Assembly (NCBI RefSeq): GCF_029836165.1
Contig: NZ_JAOEBG010000004.1
Location: 288,581-352,580, forward strand
Direction: 5' to 3'
From: Pseudomonas sp. GD04091
Lineage (GTDB): Bacteria > Pseudomonadota > Gammaproteobacteria > Pseudomonadales > Pseudomonadaceae
Length of the DNA: 64,000 nt
Shown here: in pieces, positions 16,841 through 26,093 of the stretch
Position numbering within the stretch: the first letter of the stretch is position 1
How the letters are laid out: each line of letters begins with the position of its first letter
Made by a program: the position numbers and the translations under genes
Notes under the pieces: generated by a model
The model's input: only the letters and a program-made list of their open reading frames with translations
What the model was told of the DNA's origin: nothing
The model's database searches: none

Positions 16841-18067
16841 CTAGCGCATCGCCATGCGCCGACGGTAGCGGCGTGCACGCACGGCCTCCGTCACCTGCTG
16901 CACGACCAGCGCCCACCAAGGGGCGACCTGTGGATTGGGGGCCTTGTCCCGGCTCAGCTTGCGCAGCTGGAACTTGACCACCGCCATGTTCGCCAGCGAG
17001 GCCAGCGCCTTGCTCTTCCAACTGATCGGCGGCAGCTCAGGCGCTGTGTGACGGCCGGCTTGCCAGGCACGCGGCAAGGCCGGGTCGATGGCCAGCGCCG
17101 TGCCGATCCCGACCATTTCCACCCCGCTCTGGACCACCTGCTCGGCCACCGACTGCCGGCGAATGCCACCGGTGACCATCACCGGCATCTTCGCGACGCT
17201 GCGAATGTCGCGGGCGAAGTCGAGGAAATAAGCTTCCCGCGCCAGGGTTCGTCCGTCCCGCGCCTCGCCCTGCATCGCTGGCGCCTCGTAGCTGCCACCC
17301 GACAGCTCCACCAGGTCCACGCCAAGCCCGTCGAGCAGACGCACCACCTGTTTGGCGTCGTCGGCACTGAAGCCACCGCGCTGGAAGTCGGCGGAATTGA
17401 GCTTGACCGCCACGGCAAAAGCGGGCGAAACCACTGCGCGCACGGCCTTGACGATCTCCAGCAGCAGACGGGCGCGGTTCTCCAGCGAGCCGCCCCACTG
17501 GTCGGTACGCTGGTTGCTCAGCGGTGAGAGAAACTGGCTCAGCAGGTAACCATGGGCGGCGTGGATTTCGACTCCGGTAAAGCCGGCCTGTTCGGCCAGC
17601 CGCGCGGTATTGGCGAAACGCTGGATCACGTCGGCGATCACCGGCGTGGTCATGGCCTGCGGCGTGGCGAAGTGGCGGGACATCTTGCCAAGGTCCAGCG
17701 CCACCGCTGACGGCGCCCAGGTCACCTGGCCAAGGTTGGCGCGCATCTGCCGGCCGGGATGGTTGATCTGCAGCCAGAATTGCGCACCGTTCGAGCGGCC
17801 GATGCTCGCCCACTGGCGGAAACGCTCGAGGTGGCGTTCGTCCTCCAGCACAACGCCGCCAGGGCCGGTCATGGCGCGGTTGTCGACCATGACGTTGCCG
17901 CTGATGATCAGCCCGGCGCCGCCCTGGGCCCAGGCACGGTAAAGGCGCATGAGGCGATCGGACGGCGCATGCTCGTCATCGGCCATGTTTTCCTCCATGG
18001 CGGCCTTGGCGATACGGTTGGCCAGCGTCGAACCATTGGGAAGTGTCAGTGGGGAAAACACGTTCAT
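16841..18067 (-). CDS. NADH:flavin oxidoreductase / old yellow enzyme family protein
   Basis: A 408-residue FMN-dependent TIM-barrel enzyme of the OYE/2,4-dienoyl-CoA reductase-like branch. It has only the barrel domain; the iron-sulfur and FAD domains of full dienoyl-CoA reductases are absent. Typical segments are LANRIAKAAMEENMADDEH, QINHPGRQ, FTGVEIHAAHGYLLSQFLSP, TDQWGGSLENRARL and VTGGIRRQ. It probably reduces electrophilic alkenes, but the substrate is unknown. The C-terminal tail is basic (RARRYRRRMAMR). A MerR-type promoter with a 19-bp spacer lies 31 bp upstream of the start. Confidence 0.9.
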   Translation of the reverse strand: MNVFSPLTLPNGSTLANRIAKAAMEENMADDEHAPSDRLMRLYRAWAQGGAGLIISGNVMVDNRAMTGPGGVVLEDERHLERFRQWASIGRSNGAQFWLQINHPGRQMRANLGQVTWAPSAVALDLGKMSRHFATPQAMTTPVIADVIQRFANTARLAEQAGFTGVEIHAAHGYLLSQFLSPLSNQRTDQWGGSLENRARLLLEIVKAVRAVVSPAFAVAVKLNSADFQRGGFSADDAKQVVRLLDGLGVDLVELSGGSYEAPAMQGEARDGRTLAREAYFLDFARDIRSVAKMPVMVTGGIRRQSVAEQVVQSGVEMVGIGTALAIDPALPRAWQAGRHTAPELPPISWKSKALASLANMAVVKFQLRKLSRDKAPNPQVAPWWALVVQQVTEAVRARRYRRRMAMR

Positions 18068-18097
18068 CAGGGCTGCCTCGGTGGTGATCGTGATCGC

Positions 18098-18128
18098 ACG
18101 TTAGCCTTAAAGTTAACTTTAATGTCAA
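18098..18128 (-). promoter_or_regulatory. MerR-type promoter of the OYE gene
   Basis: Read on the minus strand: -35 TTGACA (18123-18128), a 19-bp spacer and -10 TAACGT (18098-18103). The spacer contains the perfect 16-bp palindrome TTAAAGTTAACTTTAA (18107-18122). An over-long 19-bp spacer with a central dyad is the hallmark of promoters activated by MerR-family proteins. Confidence 0.75.
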
Positions 18129-18180
18129 GCCCGCCTAACCGCGCTCGATGCCTTGGTTGATAGCCCTGTCCTTGAACCTG

Positions 18181-18211
18181 TTGACATTAAAGTTAAGTTG
18201 AAAGTTAAGGT
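18181..18211 (+). promoter_or_regulatory. MerR-type promoter of the acetoacetate-decarboxylase-like gene
   Basis: TTGACA (18181-18186), 19-bp spacer, TAAGGT (18206-18211). The spacer starts with TTAAAGTTAAG, the same half-site as in the divergent promoter 53 bp away. The second half is less symmetrical (TTGAAAG). Confidence 0.7.
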
Positions 18212-18273
18212 GGCTATCAACGCCCTGCCAGGCATGCGCCGGGCGTGATGCCACCTTCTGGAGAACCTCGAAC

Positions 18274-19275
18274 GTGAAACTCGGAACTGCGGCCGCCATG
18301 GCCGGTGCATTGCTGACGCCCCTTGCCCCTACCGCCCTGGCCGATGCCAACGGCCTCCCCGACCACGCCGACACCACCGTGATCGACATCGCCGGCCACC
18401 CCGTGCCGGTGCTCAAGGGCGGGCTGTACGACCGCTATCGTTCCAACCCTCCGCTGGCGGTGATCCAGGCACAAGCGCCGGATCTGGACCTGAGCTGGTT
18501 CAAGGGCCTGGAAAAGACCAAGGTCGACATGGGGTTCGAGTCCTACTCGCCGAACTTCTACTACCGGAACAGCCGCGTGACCGCCGTCTACACGGCCGAC
18601 ATCGACCGCCTGCGCGCGCTCATGCCCGCCCAGGTGCTGGAACAGGTGCAACCCCTGCAGATCTGGCCGGGGCGTGGTCTGGTGGCATTCACCGCCTACA
18701 CCTATGACTACTGCGACAACGACAGCTACAACGAGATCGCCTTGTCGATCATCACCAACAAGCCCGGCAGCTCGAACCTGGGTCCTGTCACGCTGATCGG
18801 GCAGTCGATGTCGAAGGACTTCTGGGGCTACGTGCTCAAGCTACCGGTCAACACCGAGCTTGCCCGGGTCCGTGGCGTGGTGGGCTACAACCTGCCCAAG
18901 TGGCTGACGCCGATCGAGCGCCGCGAAGACGCCTCGGCGGTGACCTACGACATCGCCGACGCGCAGAGCGGCCAGGTGGATGTGAGTTTCCGGTCCAAGA
19001 AGCTCGCGCAGCTGTCCCATGAAGCCGGGCTGGTGACGAACAGCTTCACCAACCTCGATCACCAAGGGCACCTGGCCTACGGCTATGCCGTTTCACGGCA
19101 GACCAGCCACGCCTCAAGCATGAACGGGGATTCGGTACAGCTGGTGCTCGGCAACGGCAGCCTGTCGAGCTACATCCGCTCGCTGCAGTTGGGCAGGCTG
19201 GTGAAGTACGAGTACGTGCCGCAGTTCCAGAGCGCGCTGTACGCGCCCAAGCCGTTGGCGGCGCTGACGCCCTGA
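18274..19275 (+). CDS. Exported acetoacetate decarboxylase-like protein
   Basis: A 333-residue protein. It begins at GTG 18274 with GGAG about ten bases upstream and has a signal peptide (residues 1-23, LAPTALADA at the end). The rest matches the acetoacetate decarboxylase fold (VTAVYTADIDRLRALMP, GLVAFTAYTYDYCDNDSYNEIAL, LKLPVNTELARVRGVVGYNLPKW). A secreted member is unusual, since the classical enzyme is cytoplasmic, and whether it decarboxylates anything is unknown. Its MerR-type promoter and its position between the OYE gene and the merR gene suggest a shared inducer. Confidence 0.8.
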   Translation: MKLGTAAAMAGALLTPLAPTALADANGLPDHADTTVIDIAGHPVPVLKGGLYDRYRSNPPLAVIQAQAPDLDLSWFKGLEKTKVDMGFESYSPNFYYRNSRVTAVYTADIDRLRALMPAQVLEQVQPLQIWPGRGLVAFTAYTYDYCDNDSYNEIALSIITNKPGSSNLGPVTLIGQSMSKDFWGYVLKLPVNTELARVRGVVGYNLPKWLTPIERREDASAVTYDIADAQSGQVDVSFRSKKLAQLSHEAGLVTNSFTNLDHQGHLAYGYAVSRQTSHASSMNGDSVQLVLGNGSLSSYIRSLQLGRLVKYEYVPQFQSALYAPKPLAALTP

Positions 19276-19302
19276 GGCGATATCCGCAGAGCCCAGGTTG
19301 CC

Positions 19303-19743
19303 TTACTGTCCCGCTGTGCGCTTGATCTTGCCCTGGGCGATCTCTTCGCGCAGGCGTTCCAGCACCCGCTGCGAGTTGTCCGCGCAGGGCATGCCTTCGG
19401 GCTTGCTCTCGATACCGTCGATCACCAGCAACAACTGCTCCTTGTTGCGCGCCAGGCGCTCCTGGAGCCGCTCGATCTCCTCGACCTTGCGCTTGAGCCC
19501 GTCGAGCAGTTCGTCATGCTGCCAGCCCTTGGCGTTGCTCGGCAGCAACTGGCGGATCTCTTCGAGCGAAAATCCGGCGGCCTGGGCGCTGGTGATCATC
19601 TCCAGTACCCACACGGCATCGGTATCGTAGTCGCGGTAGCCATTGGCCTTGCGCTCGACCGAACGAATCAGCCCGCTGGTCTCGTAGAAGCGGATTCGTG
19701 ACGGCGCCAGGCCGGTGATCCTGGCCAACTCACCTATTCTCAT
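19303..19743 (-). CDS. MerR family transcriptional regulator
   Basis: A 146-residue MerR-family activator. Residues 1-70 are the winged HTH (MRIGELARITGLAPSRIRFYETSGLIRS, then ANGYRDYDTDAVWVLEMI). Residues about 78-118 form the dimerising coiled coil (LLDGLKRKVEEIERLQERLARNKEQLL), and a short effector tail follows with a single cysteine (GMPCADN). The metal-type cysteine pairs of MerR/CueR/ZntR are absent, so an organic or redox signal is more likely. ATG 19743 is the conserved family start; the frame extends far upstream by chance. Three promoters nearby have the matching 19-bp-spacer operator. Confidence 0.92.
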   Translation of the reverse strand: MRIGELARITGLAPSRIRFYETSGLIRSVERKANGYRDYDTDAVWVLEMITSAQAAGFSLEEIRQLLPSNAKGWQHDELLDGLKRKVEEIERLQERLARNKEQLLLVIDGIESKPEGMPCADNSQRVLERLREEIAQGKIKRTAGQ

Positions 19744-19763
19744 GCGGCACCTTTGAAATCCGA

Positions 19764-19794
19764 TTGACCTTGAAGCGCACTTTAATCCTAGAGT
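19764..19794 (+). promoter_or_regulatory. MerR-type promoter of the alpha/beta hydrolase gene
   Basis: TTGACC (19764-19769), 19-bp spacer and TAGAGT (19789-19794), 66 bp before the hydrolase start. The spacer carries the dyad TTGAAG-CGCA-CTTTAA, related to the two operators near 18.1 kb. It lies between the divergent merR and hydrolase genes. Confidence 0.75.
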
Positions 19795-19860
19795 CGTCCG
19801 CTGGCCAGGTGCATGCGCATCTGCCCTCTTACGCTGCACACCTCGAACAGGAGAAGCGAA

Positions 19861-20691
19861 ATGGGATACGTCAAAACCCAAGACGGTGTCGAGATCTTCT
19901 ACAAGGACTGGGGCCCACGCGAAGCACAGGTGATCTTTTTCCACCATGGCTGGCCGCTGAGCGCCGACGACTGGGACGCGCAGATGCTGTTCTTCGTGGC
20001 CGAGGGCTATCGCGTGGTCGCCCATGACCGGCGTGGTCATGGCCGCTCCAGCCAGGTCTGGGATGGCCACGACATGGACCACTACGCCGATGACGTGGCC
20101 GCCGTGGTCAAGCACCTGGGTGTGCAGGGCGCCATCCATGTGGGGCATTCGACCGGAGGTGGCGAAGTGATCCACTACCTCGCCCGCTACCCCGACGACA
20201 AGGCACCCAAGGCCGCCATCATCGCCGCAGTACCGCCATTGATGGTCAAGACCGAAAGCAACCCCGGTGGGCTGGACAAGACGGTGTTCGACAGAATGCA
20301 GGCCCAGCTCAAGGCCAATCGCGCGCAATTCTATTACGACGTGCCGGACGGTCCGTTCTACGGCTACAACCGGGAAGGCGCGAAGAAAGATAAGGCGGTA
20401 GTCCTCAACTGGTGGCGCCAGGGCATGATGGGATGCGCCCAGGCGCACTACGACGGCATCGTCGCATTCTCCCAGACCGACTTCACCGAAGCGCTGAAGA
20501 AGGTCACGATTCCCGTGCTGGTGATGCATGGCGACGATGACCAGATCGTGCCCTACGAGAACTCGGGGCCGCTGTCGGCCAAGCTGCTGCCCAACGGCGT
20601 GTTGAAAACCTACAAGGGCTATCCTCACGGCATGCCCACCACCCACGCGGACGTCATCAACAAGGACCTGCTGGACTTCTTCCGCCATTGA
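19861..20691 (+). CDS. Alpha/beta hydrolase (cofactor-free haloperoxidase-like)
   Basis: A 276-residue alpha/beta-fold hydrolase of the non-haem chloroperoxidase/esterase branch. The nucleophile elbow GHSTGGG places Ser97. The acid is in MHGDDDQIVPY and the base histidine in YPHGMPTTHADV. The oxyanion segment FHHGWPLSADDWD is typical of this branch. It is probably a cytoplasmic esterase or lactonase with side perhydrolase activity; the true substrate is unknown. ATG 19861 follows GGAGAAGCG. Its promoter is of MerR type and divergent from the merR gene. Confidence 0.88.
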   Translation: MGYVKTQDGVEIFYKDWGPREAQVIFFHHGWPLSADDWDAQMLFFVAEGYRVVAHDRRGHGRSSQVWDGHDMDHYADDVAAVVKHLGVQGAIHVGHSTGGGEVIHYLARYPDDKAPKAAIIAAVPPLMVKTESNPGGLDKTVFDRMQAQLKANRAQFYYDVPDGPFYGYNREGAKKDKAVVLNWWRQGMMGCAQAHYDGIVAFSQTDFTEALKKVTIPVLVMHGDDDQIVPYENSGPLSAKLLPNGVLKTYKGYPHGMPTTHADVINKDLLDFFRH

Positions 20692-20826
20692 CCCGTCAAC
20701 CCGCCCGGGCACTCGGCGACCGTCGCCGGTGCCCGGTGCGTACGCGGCAAGGCTACCTTCATCTGGAATGAACCTGCGTCCCGCCACAGCGCTCATAGCT
20801 GTTAGGCAATCGGCCGAGGTAAGTCC

Positions 20827-21840
20827 ATGGAGTTGATCGTCGCCCGCCCCGAGGGCTTGTATTGCCCGTCCGGGGATTTCTACATCGACCCCTGGCGCCC
20901 GGTGGACAGGGCGGTCATTACCCATGCCCATGGCGATCATGCCCGCCGGGGCAATCGTCATTACCTGGCGGCGGCGCCTGGCGAGGGCATCCTGCGCTCG
21001 CGCCTTGGCCAGGACATTGCCCTGCAGACCCTGCCCTACGGCGCACGGCTCGATCACCACGGGGTAACCCTGAGTTTCCACCCGGCGGGCCATGTGCTGG
21101 GCTCGGCGCAGGTGCGCCTGGAACACCGTGGCCAGGTATGGGTCGCCTCCGGCGACTACAAGGTCGAACCCGATGGCACTTGCGAGCCCTTCGAGCCGGT
21201 GCGCTGCCATACCTTCATCAGCGAGTCGACCTTCGGCCTGCCGATCTACCGCTGGCAGCCCCAGGCACAGGTCTTCGCCGATATCGATGCCTGGTGGCGC
21301 GCCAATGCCGCGACCGGGCGCGCCAGCGTGCTGTTCGCCTATGCCTTCGGCAAGGCCCAGCGGATTCTGCATGGCATCGACGCCAGCATCGGCCCGATTC
21401 TCGTGCACGGCGCGGTCGAGCCATTGAACCGGGTCTATCGGGCCGCCGGGGTGCGCCTGCCCGAGACGTACATGGCCACCGCGACCGCCAAGGGCGATCC
21501 GCTGCTGCGCCAGGCGCTGATCCTGGCGCCGCCGTCGGCGGGCGGCAGCACCTGGATGCGCCGCTTCGGCGATTACAGCGACGCCTTCGCCAGCGGCTGG
21601 ATGCTCCTGCGCGGGGCGCGCCGCCGGCACGGTGTCGACCGCGGCTTCGTGCTCTCGGATCATGCCGACTGGCCAGGGCTGCTCTGGGCCATCGAACAGA
21701 GCGGCGCCGAGCGGGTGATGGTCACCCATGGCCAGGTCAATGTGCTGGTCCGCTACCTCGCTGAAAAGGGCCTGGATGCCCGTGCGTTCCAGACCGAGTA
21801 CGGCGACGAGGACGACAGCCTGGAGCCCCCTGCCCCATGA
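20827..21840 (+). CDS. Ligase-associated DNA exonuclease (MBL fold)
   Basis: A 337-residue metallo-beta-lactamase/beta-CASP-like nuclease of the ligase-associated repair cluster known from P. putida (Exo). The metal motif HAHGDH is at residues 33-38; further ligand regions are HPAGHVLGSAQV, SGDYKVEPDG and LSDHADW. Members are phosphodiesterases related to SNM1/CPSF73-type nucleases and process DNA ends. It is the first of four overlapping genes (exonuclease, ligase, helicase, PdeM), which act together in DNA repair. Its stop overlaps the ligase start (ATGA at 21837). Confidence 0.9.
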   Translation: MELIVARPEGLYCPSGDFYIDPWRPVDRAVITHAHGDHARRGNRHYLAAAPGEGILRSRLGQDIALQTLPYGARLDHHGVTLSFHPAGHVLGSAQVRLEHRGQVWVASGDYKVEPDGTCEPFEPVRCHTFISESTFGLPIYRWQPQAQVFADIDAWWRANAATGRASVLFAYAFGKAQRILHGIDASIGPILVHGAVEPLNRVYRAAGVRLPETYMATATAKGDPLLRQALILAPPSAGGSTWMRRFGDYSDAFASGWMLLRGARRRHGVDRGFVLSDHADWPGLLWAIEQSGAERVMVTHGQVNVLVRYLAEKGLDARAFQTEYGDEDDSLEPPAP

Positions 21841-23486
21841 AAGCCTTCGCCGAACTCTACGCCAGGCTCGACGCCACGACCTCGAACAATGCCAAGCTCG
21901 CGGCGCTGCAGGATTACTTCGCCGCAGCCCCGCCGAGTGATGCCGCCTGGGCCGTGTACTTCCTGGCGGGTGGCCGGCCTCGCCAGCTGGTCCCTACCCG
22001 TGTGCTGCGCGAGCTGGCGACGCGGCTCTCGGGGCTGCCCGACTGGTTGTTCGAGGAAAGCTACCAGGCCGTTGGCGACCTGGCCGAAACCGTTTCGCTG
22101 CTGCTGCCGCCGTCCACCCAGGTTTCCACCGAGGGCCTGGACGAATGGATGGCACAGCTGCTGGAACTTCGCGCACTGGCGCCGGAGGCGCTGGCCGAAC
22201 GGCTGCAGGCCCTATGGGGTCAGCTCGATCGGCAAAGCCTGATGGTCAGCCTCAAACTGCTCACCGGCGCTTTTCGCGTCGGCGTCTCGAAGCTGCTGGT
22301 GACGCGTGCGCTGGCCGCGTTGGCCGGGGTGGACGCCAAGCGCGTGGCGCAGCGCATGGTGGGTTACACCGACCTCTCGCATCGCCCTACCGCGCAGCGC
22401 TACCTGGCCCTGATCGCACCCGAGTCCAGCGAAGAACATGCCCAGCGTGGCGGCCAGCCCTACCCATTCTTTCTCGCGCACCCGTTGCAGGAGCCGGTCG
22501 ATCGATTCGAAACGCTGCTCGGCCCGGTGCGGCAGTGGCTGGTGGAATGGAAATGGGATGGCATTCGCGCACAGCTGGTAAAGCGCGATGGTCACTGCTG
22601 GCTCTGGTCTCGCGGCGAAGAGCTGATCAGCGAACGTTTTCCCGAGCTCGTGCTGCTGGGCGGCGCGCTGCCCGATGGCACGGTGCTCGATGGCGAGCTG
22701 GTGATCCGTAAACCGCCCCAGAGCGACGATGGGTTCGACATTCAGCCCTTTGCCCTGCTGCAGCAACGCATCGGTCGCAAGACCGTGAGCCGGAAGCTGC
22801 TCGACGAGCTGCCGGCGGCACTGCTGGCCTACGATCTGCTGGAGTGGCAGGGCGAGGACTGGCGCAACCACGACCAGGATACGCGCCGGGCACGGCTCGA
22901 GCAGCTGGTGGCGGCGGTGGCCAGCCCGCACCTGCGCCTGTCGCCCCGGCTGACCGGCGACGACTGGCAGGCACTTGCGCGTCAGCGCGCGGCATCCCGG
23001 CAACTGGGTGTCGAGGGCATGATGCTCAAGCGCCGCGACTCGCTGTATGGCGTCGGCCGCACGCGGGACCTGGGCTTGTGGTGGAAATGGAAGGTCGACC
23101 CCTTCAGCGTCGATGCCGTGCTGATCTATGCCCAGCGTGGCCATGGCCGCCGCGCCAGCCTGTACAGCGACTATACCTTCGCCGTCTGGGACGACAGCGC
23201 CCCTGGCGAGCGTGTCCTGGTCCCCTTCGCCAAGGCCTATTCCGGCCTTACCGACGAGGAAATGCTCAAGGTCGACGCCATCATCCGCAAGACCACGGTG
23301 GAAAAGTTCGGCCCGGTGCGCAGTGTCACCCCGACGCTGGTGTTCGAACTGGGTTTCGAGGGGATTGCCCTGTCCAGGCGCCACAAGAGCGGTATCGCCG
23401 TGCGCTTCCCGCGCATGCTGCGCTGGCGTACCGACAAGACGGTGGAGCAGGCCGATACCCTGGCCACTTTGCAGGGGCTGCTCTGA
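21837..23486 (+). CDS. ATP-dependent DNA ligase (repair cluster)
   Basis: A 549-residue ATP-dependent DNA ligase. Residues about 1-200 are the N-terminal DNA-binding domain, about 210-420 the adenylyltransferase domain and the rest the OB fold. Motif I is [11 protein letters not shown] with the adenylated lysine at residue 239. Other nucleotidyltransferase motifs are seen in [19 protein letters not shown] and WWKWKVDP. It seals nicks in the cytoplasm. It differs from LigD by lacking the phosphoesterase and polymerase domains. It overlaps its neighbours by four bases upstream and one base (TGATG) downstream. Confidence 0.92.
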   Translation: MKAFAELYARLDATTSNNAKLAALQDYFAAAPPSDAAWAVYFLAGGRPRQLVPTRVLRELATRLSGLPDWLFEESYQAVGDLAETVSLLLPPSTQVSTEGLDEWMAQLLELRALAPEALAERLQALWGQLDRQSLMVSLKLLTGAFRVGVSKLLVTRALAALAGVDAKRVAQRMVGYTDLSHRPTAQRYLALIAPESSEEHAQRGGQPYPFFLAHPLQEPVDRFETLLGPVRQWLVEWKWDGIRAQLVKRDGHCWLWSRGEELISERFPELVLLGGALPDGTVLDGELVIRKPPQSDDGFDIQPFALLQQRIGRKTVSRKLLDELPAALLAYDLLEWQGEDWRNHDQDTRRARLEQLVAAVASPHLRLSPRLTGDDWQALARQRAASRQLGVEGMMLKRRDSLYGVGRTRDLGLWWKWKVDPFSVDAVLIYAQRGHGRRASLYSDYTFAVWDDSAPGERVLVPFAKAYSGLTDEEMLKVDAIIRKTTVEKFGPVRSVTPTLVFELGFEGIALSRRHKSGIAVRFPRMLRWRTDKTVEQADTLATLQGLL

Positions 23487-26082
23487 TGGCCGCATCGCAG
23501 CGTTCGGCGCGACCCTCGTCATTGTGGTTCACCGAGCGTGGCTGGAAACCCTTTGCCTTCCAGAAGCAGGTCTGGCAAGCCGTCGCGCGGGGCGAGTCGG
23601 GCCTGCTGCACGCGGCCACCGGCACGGGCAAGACCTATGCGGTATGGTTCGCCGCGCTGGATCGCTTCGCCGGCGCGGCGACCGGGGCTGCGAAACGCCG
23701 AGGCAAGCCGAGCATGGCCGCGCTGACGCTGTTGTGGATCACCCCGATGCGGGCCCTGGCTGCGGATACGGCAAGGGCGCTGCAAGGCCCGCTCGATGCC
23801 CTGGGCATCGAGTGGAGCGTGGGCCTGCGCACCGGTGATACCGGCAGCGCCGAACGCGCCCGGCAAAGTCGGCGACTGCCCACTGCTTTGATCACCACGC
23901 CGGAAAGCCTGACCTTGCTGCTGACCCAGGCCAATGCCCGGGAGACCTTCGCCAGCCTGCGCATGCTGGTGGTGGATGAATGGCACGAACTGCTTGGCAA
24001 TAAACGCGGCGTGCAGCTGCAGCTCGCCCTCGCGCGCCTGCGGCGCTGGCAGCCAGAGCTGCTGGTCTGGGGCCTCTGCGCGACCCTTGGCAATCTGCCA
24101 TATGCGCGTGACGTGCTGATGCCCGCGGGCCGGTTGATACAGGGACGCGCCGCCAAGGATCTGCGGGTCGACACCTTGCTGCCCAGCGCCATCGAGCGCT
24201 TTCCCTGGGCCGGGCATCTGGGCCTGCGCATGCTGCCCCAGGTGATCGCCGAGCTGGAAACCAGCCCGACCACGCTGGTGTTCACCAACACCCGATCGCA
24301 AGCGGAAAGCTGGTACCAGGCGCTGCTCCAGGCGCGCCCGGACTGGGCCGGGGCACTGGCCCTGCACCACGGCTCGCTGGCGCGGGAAGTGCGCGACTGG
24401 GTGGAGCTGGCACTCAAGCGCGGCCAGCTCAAGGCCGTGGTCTGCACCTCCAGCCTGGACCTGGGCGTGGATTTCCTGCCGGTGGAGCGCGTGCTTCAGA
24501 TCGGTTCGGCCAAGGGTGTGGCACGGCTGATTCAGCGTGCGGGGCGTTCCGGGCATGCCCCGGGTCGCTCGTCGCGGGCGACCCTGGTGCCCACCCACAG
24601 CCTGGAACTGCTGGAAGCCGCCGCGGCGGTGACGGCGGTGGCCGAGGGCAAGGTCGAGGCGCGCCTGGCACCCGAGCAGCCCCTCGACGTTCTGGTGCAG
24701 CACCTGGTGAGCATGGCGCTTGGTGGCGGCTTCCACGCCGACGACATGCGCGCCGAAGTCCGCCGCGCCTGGTCGTATCGCGCATTGACCGACGCGCAAT
24801 GGCAGTGGGCACTGGCCTTCATCCGCCAGGGTGGCCACTCGCTCACGGCCTACCCTGACTTCCGTCGTGCCGAGCCGGATGCCAGCGGCCTGTGGCATGT
24901 CCCCGACGCACGCCTGGCACGCCGTCACCGCATGAGCATCGGCACCATCGTCGGCGATGCCAGCCTGACCGTTAAGTTCTGGGGGCGAGGTGGCACAGGC
25001 TCGCTCGGCACGGTCGAGGAAGGTTTCATTGCCCGTTTGCGACCGGGGGATTGTTTCCTGTTCGCCGGCCGCACCCTGGAACTGGTGGAGGTCCGGGACA
25101 TGACGGTGCTTGTGCGCCGTGCCAGCGGACGCAAGGCTGCCATTCCCCGTTGGAACGGCGGGCGCATGCCGCTCTCCGGCGAATTGGCCGAGGCGATGCT
25201 GGACAAGCTGGACGCGGCCACGCAGGGGCACTATCAGCGTGCGCAAATGCACCTGTTGCGCCCACTGCTCGAGGTACAGAAGGCCTGGTCGGCGCTGCCG
25301 GGCAGGACCACGCTGCTGGCCGAGACGCTGAAGTCGCGGGAGGGCTGGCACCTGTTCCTCTACCCCTTCGCCGGCCGTGCGGTCCACCTGGGGCTCGCCA
25401 GCCTGCTGGCCTGGCGGCTGGCACGGCAGACGCCGCTGAGCTTTTCCATCGCGGTCAACGACTATGGCCTTGAGCTGCTGTGGCCAGCCCTGTCGACTTC
25501 GCCCATGTGCTGACGCCTGGGTTGTTCGACAGCGACGATCTGCTGCCTGAGGTGCTTGCCAGCCTGAATGCCGGTGAACTGGCCCGGCGACGCTTTCGCG
25601 AGATCGCCAGGATTGCCGGGCTGGTGTTCACCGGCTACCCCGGCGCGCCGAAGAGCACCCGTCAGTTGCAAGCCTCCAGTGGCCTGTACTTCGACGTCTT
25701 CAGGCAGCATGACCCGGACAACTTGCTGCTGGCGCAGGCCCGGCAAGAGGTGCTGAGCCAGGAGCTCGATGTGCGGCGCCTGCGCCAGACACTGCAGCGC
25801 CTGCAGTCGCTGCACCTGGAGGTATGCGCGATTGCGCGCCCCACCCCATTCGCCTTCCCCTTGCTGGTGGAGCGCTTCCGGGAAAGCCTCAGCTCGGAAA
25901 AGCTCGCGGACCGGATCCGGCGCATGGTCGCCGAGCTCGAGCAGGCCGCAGGGCCAGGAGGCGGCGAAAGCCCGCCGGTGGATCCACGGATGCTGCGCAT
26001 CGATGGCCCCGAGCCCGCGCGCTCACGCCGGCCGGGACGCGCCAAGGATGGCCGTCCGCGTCCGGCCAGGCAGCGGTCCTGA
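23486..26082 (+). pseudogene. Lhr-type ligase-associated DEXH helicase, frameshifted near the C-terminus
   Basis: The helicase of the four-gene repair cluster, here split between two frames. The first frame runs from ATG 23486 to TGA 25513 (675 residues). It carries Walker A ATGTGKT (residues 44-50), the DEWH box (164-167), TTPES and the helicase motif QRAGRSGH, then the Lhr-core winged helix and barrel parts. The next frame (25480-26082) continues the same protein with [24 protein letters not shown] and [24 protein letters not shown], and has no start of its own beyond an internal GTG. Restoring one base near 25480 would give a normal-length protein of about 865 residues. A sequencing error cannot be excluded. 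Confidence 0.85.
25475..25484 (+). other. Apparent one-base deletion site in the helicase gene
   Basis: The correct protein sequence switches from one frame (DYGLELL) to another ([12 protein letters not shown]) at CTGCTGTGGCC. Addition of a single base here joins the frames. No canonical slippery heptamer is present, so a mutation or sequence error is likelier than programmed frameshifting. Confidence 0.75.
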
Positions 26083-26093
26083 GCGCAAGCGCC

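Noticed and set aside
14566..16977. 803-codon plus-strand open frame opposite katB and ankB
   Set aside because: It is the antisense shadow of high-GC genes; the minus strand encodes clear catalase and ankyrin proteins.
19303..21729. 808-codon frame that includes the MerR gene
   Set aside because: Only the last 146 codons are a real protein; the rest is antisense to the hydrolase and exonuclease genes.
25480..26082. Independent 200-residue gene after the helicase
   Set aside because: Its sequence is the missing C-terminus of the helicase in a shifted frame, with no proper start of its own.
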